Below, one piece after another: positions 58,591-64,000 of a DNA stretch of 64,000 bases; positions within the stretch are counted from its first letter, which is position 1; every line of letters starts with the position of its first letter. Source of the DNA: Motilimonas cestriensis (GTDB lineage Bacteria > Pseudomonadota > Gammaproteobacteria > Enterobacterales > CBDFNC01); the NCBI RefSeq assembly GCF_021295315.1, contig NZ_JAIMJA010000011.1, forward strand, positions 96,012-160,011, given 5' to 3'. The translations under genes were made by a program, and so were the position numbers. A model generated the notes under the pieces. That model worked only from the letters and a program-made list of their open reading frames with translations. It was not told the DNA's origin and ran no database searches.

Positions 58591-58881
58591 AATTCTTAGT
58601 TGGCGTTGTTACAAATCATTTGTCCAATGCCTTATGGAATTTCATACTACCTTCGCATTACAAATTATCAATACAATTTACTAAACAAAGAACAGAAAAC
58701 AGAGTTTGATCACAAAAAAACATTGAACTTTTATCAAGCCGATAAAAAACAACAGGTTAGATAGATTTAATGGTTAGTAGAGGGATTTTTAGCTGATATT
58801 TGGCTCACGAATCATTGTTGTAGTTCGCTTTCGTGAATATTGGGAACAACTTTTTTCGACATAAATAACAAGGAGTTAACT

Positions 58882-58902
58882 ATGGAGCATGCAATTAACT
58901 AA
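58882..58902 (+). CDS. Possible six-residue leader peptide ORF
   Basis: AAGGAG six bases before ATG, then MEHAIN and a stop. The ribosome-binding site is better than that of most genes nearby. The next gene starts 168 bases later. It could be a leader peptide or chance. Confidence 0.25.
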   Translation: MEHAIN

Positions 58903-59070
58903 ACACCTTTCAAACTTTTGGCGCTTTTTTTGATGCGTTGATTATAACGTCCTTAACTAAGTGTTCAACTTTTCAACACAAATTATGTTTGAGTATTTGA
59001 GTTAGCTCGACTTTTTGCATAAGTTAACCCTCATTAATTTTGCTTTTCATATCTATAAGTAGAGAAAATA

Positions 59071-59898
59071 ATGCGTTCTACTGTTTTAATTAGCGGGTGC
59101 TCTAGCGGAATCGGCCTTTATTGCGCCAGCCAACTCCAGCAAGCTGGCTATCAGGTTTTTGCTACCGCTCGCAAAGAATCACACTTAGCTCACCTACGTG
59201 CAATCGGCTGCCATGCTATTTATATGGAAATGTCAGACCCACACTCTATAAAGGTTGCAGTAGAAGAAATACTTCACCTTACCAATGGCAAGCTTGACAT
59301 TCTGTTTAACAATGCTGCCTTTGGGCAACCTGGCGCGGTTGAAGACTTGCCCACACAAGCGCTAAGGGAGCAGTTTGAGACTAATTTGTTTGGTTGGCAT
59401 GAATTAACCCGGCTTATTATCCCGGTAATGCGCCGCCAAGGGCAAGGTCGCATTATACAAAATAGCTCGGTGTTAGGATTAGTCGCGATGAAATACCGCG
59501 GTGCTTATAACGCCAGTAAATTTGCTTTAGAGGGGTTAACCGATACCCTGCGGTTAGAATTAGCGAGCTCAGGGATCCATGTTTGTTTAATAGAGCCCGG
59601 CCCCATCAGAAGCCAATTTAGACATAATGCGCTACAGGCATTTCACAAGCATATTAATATCGCTAATAGCCATCACCAGCAGGCTTATGAAAATACGATA
59701 GCTCGACTGAGTGCCTCAGAAAGCAACAGTGCATTCACTCTCGAACCCATAGCAGTATTTCGCGCACTAAAACATGCCATTCAAGCACCTAAACCCAAAG
59801 CGCGGTATTATGTTACCTTGCCAACCTATATTTTTGCATTGCTGCGTCGAGTATTGCCAACACGTTGGCTCGATTATTTATTGATTAAAAGCGATTAA
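59071..59898 (+). CDS. Short-chain dehydrogenase/reductase
   Basis: 275 residues, classical SDR: SGCSSGIG near 8-15, NNAAFG, catalytic Ser in QNSSVLG and YNASK. Resembles YbbO/retinol-dehydrogenase-like SDRs. The C-terminus (LPTYIFALLRRVLP) may touch the membrane. Substrate unknown; not linked to flagella. Confidence 0.85.
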   Translation: MRSTVLISGCSSGIGLYCASQLQQAGYQVFATARKESHLAHLRAIGCHAIYMEMSDPHSIKVAVEEILHLTNGKLDILFNNAAFGQPGAVEDLPTQALREQFETNLFGWHELTRLIIPVMRRQGQGRIIQNSSVLGLVAMKYRGAYNASKFALEGLTDTLRLELASSGIHVCLIEPGPIRSQFRHNALQAFHKHINIANSHHQQAYENTIARLSASESNSAFTLEPIAVFRALKHAIQAPKPKARYYVTLPTYIFALLRRVLPTRWLDYLLIKSD

Positions 59899-59927
59899 TT
59901 ACCTCACACTCTTTTAAGGAAACTAAT

Positions 59928-60824
59928 GTGAAACGGATAGCATTATTTATTGTTGCAACCCTCGTATCCCAATTCAGTTTTGCTAGCAACAGCCCTGCGT
60001 TCTGGCAACTGACCAAAAAAGACCATGCAACGCTGCATATTTTAGGCTCTATTCATGTAGGCAGTGCGAAGCTTTATCCTCTTCCGGATCATATCGAACA
60101 AGCATACAACGATGCCTCTCAACTTATTGTAGAAGTCGATATGAGCCGAGTAACCAAATCAGATTTACAGGAAGTACAACGCTTAACTCACTTACCCAAT
60201 CCGCAAAAACTAGCTGACGTTATGCCTATTGAACAATATCGCGCTTTAAAGGCAATGCTAAAACCGCTCGGCTTAAATCGTCCCGAAGTAAAAGCGTTAC
60301 AACCTTGGTTTGTGATTATTTCAGCAATGCATTTAAAGTTAGAGCAAATGGGTTATTTGGCCGCAATGGGCATTGATCAACATTTCATTCAAAACGCTAA
60401 TAAAGCTAACAAACCTATTATCCAACTTGAAAACATGCAAAAACAAATCTGGTATATGTCACAGTTAGCGCAAGAGAGTGAACAATTTGTTGAGCAAAGC
60501 ATGAAAGAGTTAGCGCAAATCGACCAACTTGCACCACATTTGCTGCAAGCTTGGTCTGAAGGTGACTTATCTAAATTATCTGCCTTACTAGTTTTGAAGG
60601 ACCAGCCAGAAACGAGTCTAAACGCTTTTCAAGCCATGATGTCAGAGCGAAATCAAGACTGGTTTGAGCAACTAATAGCATTACCAGTAGAAAATAACGC
60701 GTTTGTTGTCGTCGGCGCACTGCATCTCACGGGCCAATCCAATTTAATTCAATTACTTGAGCAGGCTGGGTATCAAGTAACAAGATTACCGCTAGACGCA
60801 GAATCACTGGATATTAAGGATTAA
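59928..60824 (+). CDS. TraB/GumN family protein
   Basis: 298 residues with a signal peptide ending SFA. Family motifs: LHILGSIHVGS near 40-50, and C-terminal VVGALHLTGQ. TraB/GumN proteins are thought to be metalloprotease-like (two GxxH motifs seen here). Envelope location; role unknown. 29 bases after the SDR. Confidence 0.85.
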   Translation: MKRIALFIVATLVSQFSFASNSPAFWQLTKKDHATLHILGSIHVGSAKLYPLPDHIEQAYNDASQLIVEVDMSRVTKSDLQEVQRLTHLPNPQKLADVMPIEQYRALKAMLKPLGLNRPEVKALQPWFVIISAMHLKLEQMGYLAAMGIDQHFIQNANKANKPIIQLENMQKQIWYMSQLAQESEQFVEQSMKELAQIDQLAPHLLQAWSEGDLSKLSALLVLKDQPETSLNAFQAMMSERNQDWFEQLIALPVENNAFVVVGALHLTGQSNLIQLLEQAGYQVTRLPLDAESLDIKD

Positions 60825-60967
60825 TAAATTATTCCAGTCCATTCAAAGAACCGTTTTTACCTTTCGTTGGTTAAAGTAGTTTTTACATCCTTGCTTGATC
60901 GGGATCATCACATCTAGGACGAGATATTTTTACACTTTCGTTACTAACTAAATATAAGGGGATGGTG

Positions 60968-61123
60968 ATGGAACTTTGGATGGACCTACTTTTTGGCAAC
61001 CCTATCGGACTTGCATCTATGGCTGTTATTGGCACCACAGTTGGCCTATGCACTTTTTATGCGGTGTATTTTTTGATTAAGATAAAAAATGCGAAGCCAC
61101 CAATTGAAACCCATAAAGCTTGA
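60968..61123 (+). CDS. Small membrane protein (DUF3149-like)
   Basis: 51 residues starting at the second ATG, 60968, six bases after AAGGGG. MELWMDLLFGNPIGL followed by one transmembrane helix (ASMAVIGTTVGLCTFYAVYFLI) and a basic tail. Matches the pattern of DUF3149 proteins found in Shewanella and relatives. Function unknown. Confidence 0.78.
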   Translation: MELWMDLLFGNPIGLASMAVIGTTVGLCTFYAVYFLIKIKNAKPPIETHKA

Positions 61124-61130
61124 TTACATT

Positions 61131-61156
61131 GGATTGCCCTGACCTAGGTGCAATCC
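61131..61156 (+). terminator. Likely terminator after the small membrane gene
   Basis: GGATTGC/GCAATCC stem with a 12-base loop, followed by ATCTTTTC. Close to the convergent cobC end. Confidence 0.5.
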
Positions 61157-61165
61157 ATCTTTTCA

Positions 61166-61741
61166 TCAAGCCAAGCGATTGAGGTATTCAAGTCTGCGAT
61201 ACTGACCTTGGCAAATAACTTTAGTTACCGATCCATAATCCAAACCCAGTTGCACGCTATTCTCAAGGGGCATTGCCAGTAAAGAAGCAACGATAGAGCG
61301 GATCACGCCAGCATGGGTGACAATCACGATCTTTTCATTTGCATCTTGTTTGCTATTAAAAAGCGCCCACCAAGCTTGTACAACTCGTTGATGAAACACT
61401 TTTAAACTTTCACCATTGGGTAAACGGTGATGAACGAGATTATCATTCCACTGCTCTATTTCAACTTGCGCGATATCGCGCCATAAACGCCCTTCCCAGT
61501 CGCCAAAATCAAATTCCAGCCAGCGAGACTCAATGAGCGGTCTGTCTGTCAACTTTTGCGCCAGTAAAAGACAACGCTGCGCCGGGCTTGAATACACTTT
61601 ATCAGGTGAAATATCGTTAACTAACGCTTCAAGGGGTTTCGCATGCTCAGTAAAGTGAGCGCTAAGAGGCAAATCCAAACGGCCATAGCAAGTCCCAACG
61701 GCCACATCAGGCTGGGTATGACGTATCAGATAACATTCCAT
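61166..61741 (-). CDS. cobC: Alpha-ribazole phosphatase, CobC-type
   Basis: 191 residues, histidine phosphatase fold: N-terminal LIRHTQP with catalytic His8, YGRLDLPLS, and VTHAGVIRS. Overlaps cobS by 16 bases. Removes phosphate from alpha-ribazole-5-phosphate or the cobalamin phosphate. Cofactor-assembly operon with cobT and cobS. Confidence 0.88.
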   Translation of the reverse strand: MECYLIRHTQPDVAVGTCYGRLDLPLSAHFTEHAKPLEALVNDISPDKVYSSPAQRCLLLAQKLTDRPLIESRWLEFDFGDWEGRLWRDIAQVEIEQWNDNLVHHRLPNGESLKVFHQRVVQAWWALFNSKQDANEKIVIVTHAGVIRSIVASLLAMPLENSVQLGLDYGSVTKVICQGQYRRLEYLNRLA

Positions 61742-62517
61742 AGCGATGCCCCCAAGACCAAATACACCAATACTTCAGTTATTTGCTGGCTAGCACCTAA
61801 ACAATCGCCAGTAATACCACCTAAAACGCGTTTAAACCAATGGCGCAATATAAAGAAAGTGAGCAGCAGCAAAACGATGATGGCAAGAATCACTGCTGCT
61901 GGTAACCAATATAGCGGTATCGCTGCCAATAGAGCGGCAATCATTAGTTCAACAATAGGCAGCCCTAACTGAGTTTGACCAATCTTACTGTCTGATTGTT
62001 CGCGCACGTAAGGAAGCGATGCCATGAGTACCAGCGGCACCAAGCGACTGACACTGTGGGCAACCCAAAGACTCAATAAGATATCAGGCACACTCAACAG
62101 TGCTTGATGCTTAAGTAATAGCAGCAAACATAAACCAACACTGGCATAAGTGCCAACCCGAGAGTCTTTCATGATGGTCATAATGGCTTGCTTACCGTAA
62201 CCGCCACCAAAGCCATCACAAGTATCAGCAAAGCCATCTTCATGAAATGCACCGGTTAGCCAGATAGTTGCCACCATTGAGATAATTACCGCAATCGATT
62301 CACTCAGCACTAAACATGCAGCCCAGTAGGTTAAACAGGCAACAGCGGCAACCAGCCAACCCACTAACGGAAAATAAACATTCCCTTTAACCAAGTCTTG
62401 TCCGTCAAATGCCATGCCTTTAGGCCAAGGCACTCGGGTATAAAATGTCAGCGCATGAATAAATCGGCGCCATTGCCGAGCGAAAATAGAAGGCTCAGGC
62501 GCGGCTACATCAGGCAT
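61726..62517 (-). CDS. cobS: Adenosylcobinamide-GDP ribazoletransferase CobS
   Basis: 263 residues from the ATG at 62517; a longer reading into cobT is rejected. Polytopic membrane protein, with FYTRVPWPKG near the N-terminus and GAFHEDGFADTCDGFGGGY in the core. Joins adenosylcobinamide-GDP and alpha-ribazole. Overlaps cobT by 8 bases. Confidence 0.92.
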   Translation of the reverse strand: MPDVAAPEPSIFARQWRRFIHALTFYTRVPWPKGMAFDGQDLVKGNVYFPLVGWLVAAVACLTYWAACLVLSESIAVIISMVATIWLTGAFHEDGFADTCDGFGGGYGKQAIMTIMKDSRVGTYASVGLCLLLLLKHQALLSVPDILLSLWVAHSVSRLVPLVLMASLPYVREQSDSKIGQTQLGLPIVELMIAALLAAIPLYWLPAAVILAIIVLLLLTFFILRHWFKRVLGGITGDCLGASQQITEVLVYLVLGASLWNVI

Positions 62518-63541
62518 TATCAACACCCGCTGAATCAAAAGAAGCCATTTCGTTAACAAAGGTAACAGCTGACACCAATAAAGGGTAAGCAACGGCGACG
62601 CCAGAGCCTTCACCTAATCGCATATCAAGGTCTAGTAGTGCCTCAACGCCCATGGCTTTAAGCATTTTTTTATGGCCCTGCTCTTTAGACTTATGACAAA
62701 AAACGGCGTAATCAATAAAATTCGGATGCATTTTACTTGCCATAAGGGCTGCACTAGTAGCAATAAAGCCATCCACCAGCACGAGCATCTTTAACTCTGC
62801 CGCTTTTAGCATGGCACCACACATCATTACAATTTCAAAGCCGCCGAGTTCAGCCAACATTTGTTGTGGTGAGAGCTTCTCACCTTTGATTCGCTTGAGG
62901 GCTTTTTGAATTACTTTAGCCTTGTGCTCTACCGCAGTTTTTTCCAGCCCAGTGCCACGGCCGGCGCATTCAGCCGCGCTCAATCCTAACGCCGCTGCCA
63001 TTAACGCCGCGGCAGACGTGGTATTGCCTATGCCCATTTCTCCAAAACCTATCACATTAGCACCGCGCTTATGACGATCATCCACTAACTCAGCCCCCTT
63101 CGTTAATGCTTGTTCACATTGCTCCATTGTCATGGCTGGCTGAGTCACAAAATTTTGTGTTCCCTTGGCTATCGATGCGTCAATTAAGATACTATCTTCT
63201 GGTAATTCACCATTGACACCCGCATTAACCACGCGAAATTCAATGCCGTGTTGGCGACAAAAACAGTTAATGGCTGCGCCACCTTGAATAAAATTCAGCA
63301 CCATTTGTTGCGTTACCGCCTGAGGGAATAAACTGATCCCTTCCGCCACTACCCCATGATCGGCAGCGAAAACCAACATTTGTGGCTGCGATAAACAAGG
63401 TTTTAACGTTTGCTGAATACGACAAATTTGCAAAGCAATGGATTCAAGCCTGCCTAAACTGCCAAGTGGCTTAGTTTTATTATTGAGGCAATGTTGAATT
63501 TCAGCATCAAGCTGTTGATTTAACTCAGGGATTGTAAACAT
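62510..63541 (-). CDS. cobT: Nicotinate-nucleotide:dimethylbenzimidazole phosphoribosyltransferase CobT
   Basis: 343 residues from the ATG at 63541; upstream starts add an untypical extension. NNKTKPLGSLGRLE near 20-33, GEMGIGNTTSAAA near 175, and C-terminal LGEGSGVAVA with the catalytic Glu. Makes alpha-ribazole-5-phosphate. First gene of cobT-cobS-cobC; no cobU is seen in the window. Confidence 0.93.
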   Translation of the reverse strand: MFTIPELNQQLDAEIQHCLNNKTKPLGSLGRLESIALQICRIQQTLKPCLSQPQMLVFAADHGVVAEGISLFPQAVTQQMVLNFIQGGAAINCFCRQHGIEFRVVNAGVNGELPEDSILIDASIAKGTQNFVTQPAMTMEQCEQALTKGAELVDDRHKRGANVIGFGEMGIGNTTSAAALMAAALGLSAAECAGRGTGLEKTAVEHKAKVIQKALKRIKGEKLSPQQMLAELGGFEIVMMCGAMLKAAELKMLVLVDGFIATSAALMASKMHPNFIDYAVFCHKSKEQGHKKMLKAMGVEALLDLDMRLGEGSGVAVAYPLLVSAVTFVNEMASFDSAGVDNA

Positions 63542-63914
63542 AACGATTTTCAGATGAGAATAAAGCCGATTACTATAGCCCAGCAACGAAGAAAAAACAG
63601 TCGCTAATCGCAATCCCACCCTAAAAGCGCCTAATGGATCGAAAAAAAACCTTTCCACGGCTAAGAAAAGTGATATTTAATCGCTATAACCTCAAGCAAT
63701 ATTCAACAGTAAAGTAACTCAGGGTGAACGCATGAGTGATTAATTATTATACGAATCGCCGTAAAATCATCCCTGATGGCTTAGTTGCTGCATCCATGCC
63801 GCAAATATTCGTCTAATAAGTAATCACAAATTGTTTGAAATACGTTCATGATCTTGTCCTGTAAAGTAACTGACTGACCTGGTCAACTGAATTCGGTCAC
63901 CCTAGTTAAGTTCG
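63542..63914. other. Intergenic region upstream of cobT, ending at an IS element
   Basis: No gene. I looked for a cobalamin riboswitch on the minus strand and did not find a convincing B12 box. It includes a GC-richer, partly palindromic segment (63752-63810) that looks like a degenerate dispersed repeat, and at 63860-63890 possible IS end sequences. Confidence 0.5.
63752..63810. repeat. Possible REP-like dispersed repeat, degenerate
   Basis: Contains CGCCGTAAA, ATCCCTGATGGC and a GCATCCATGC palindrome, an arrangement I associate with intergenic repeats of Shewanella-type genomes. Only one copy is in the window. Confidence 0.3.
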
Positions 63915-64000
63915 TTAAGCTACTTCTTTTACCGACTTATCCATACGTTCAAATTCATTAGGACTTTGATAATTTAGGTATGAATGCATCCGCTGGCTGT
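63915..64000 (-). mobile_element. IS3-family transposase, C-terminal end (cut by window edge)
   Basis: On the minus strand the last 27 codons read RMHSYLNYQSPNEFE...SVKEVA then stop at 63915. RxHSxLxYxSPxxFE is the typical end of the IS3-family OrfB integrase core. The terminal repeat probably lies within 63860-63910 but cannot be placed from one end only. Confidence 0.78.

Larger units (their letters stand above)
58482..59070. other. Porin leader and upstream region
   Basis: 589 bases without a long gene. It holds a leader hairpin (58520-58555), a 19-base palindrome (58572-58590), a perfect GCCGATAA at 58738-58745 without a matching -35, and a six-codon ORF with a strong ribosome-binding site (58882-58902). 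Confidence 0.6.

Noticed and set aside
58738..58745. Sigma28 promoter (GCCGATAA) upstream of the SDR
   Set aside because: The -10 is perfect but no -35 stands at the right distance, and the downstream gene has no flagellar role.
63542..63760. Cobalamin riboswitch before cobT
   Set aside because: No B12 box or expected stems could be found on the minus strand.

Overview
The window comes from a polarly flagellated, motile gammaproteobacterium, most likely an Alteromonadales member close to Shewanella. The evidence is the gene order flgBCDEFGHIJKL-flaA-flaB-flaG-fliD-fliS-fliT with flrA nearby, the FlgT/FlgO/FlgP set typical of Vibrio and Shewanella, and repeated sigma54 and sigma28 promoter motifs. 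The species cannot be fixed from sequence alone.

Layout. Positions 1-935 hold the N-terminal part of the master flagellar activator FlrA (minus strand). Positions 1140-24615 form a long plus-strand glycan operon: a Maf-type glycosyltransferase; pseB-pseC-pseF for CMP-pseudaminic acid; CDP-glycerol type genes (a TagF-like transferase and a TagD-like cytidylyltransferase); two GT2 glycosyltransferases; a CDP-6-deoxyhexose set with a C-methyltransferase; two further methyltransferase-like genes; a second TagF-like protein; and, from 18104 to 24615, a module matching the phosphoramidate pathway known from Campylobacter jejuni capsule (CysC-like kinase, PEP-synthase-like L-glutamine kinase, class I amidotransferase-like hydrolase, cytidylyltransferase). 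This operon meets a minus-strand operon (36675 down to 24632) head-on at about 24620. That operon runs flaG-fliD-fliS-fliT-maf-pseI-pseG-pseH and then into an acyl-activation module (ACP, SDR, AMP-ligase, LuxE-like, LuxC-like).

Positions 36737-49680 carry two flagellins and the rod, hook, ring and junction genes. Positions 49863-56415 carry cheR, cheV, flgA, flgM, flgN, a tRNA-Arg(CCU), flgT, flgO and flgP. Positions 56484-63541 are housekeeping: a lipoprotein, a major porin with a structured leader, an SDR, a TraB/GumN protein, a small DUF3149-like membrane protein and cobT-cobS-cobC. The right edge enters the 3' end of an IS3-family transposase gene.

How it fits together. I read seven sigma54-type sites (GG-N10-GC) upstream of pseB, flaA, flgK, flgF, flgB, flgA and cheV, and three sigma28 sites upstream of flaB, flgM and flgO. 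The glycan operon therefore appears wired into the flagellar hierarchy. Pseudaminic acid synthesis is split between the two converging operons. The glycan region contains no flippase, polymerase, ABC exporter or other obvious membrane protein, which fits cytoplasmic flagellin glycosylation rather than capsule or O-antigen. The strongest novelty is an apparently complete CDP-phosphoramidate module, together with glycerol-phosphate-type transferases and an acyl-activation module, inside a flagellar island. This suggests a flagellar glycan carrying phosphoramidate and/or glycerol phosphate and acyl groups. The chemistry is inferred from families, not shown.
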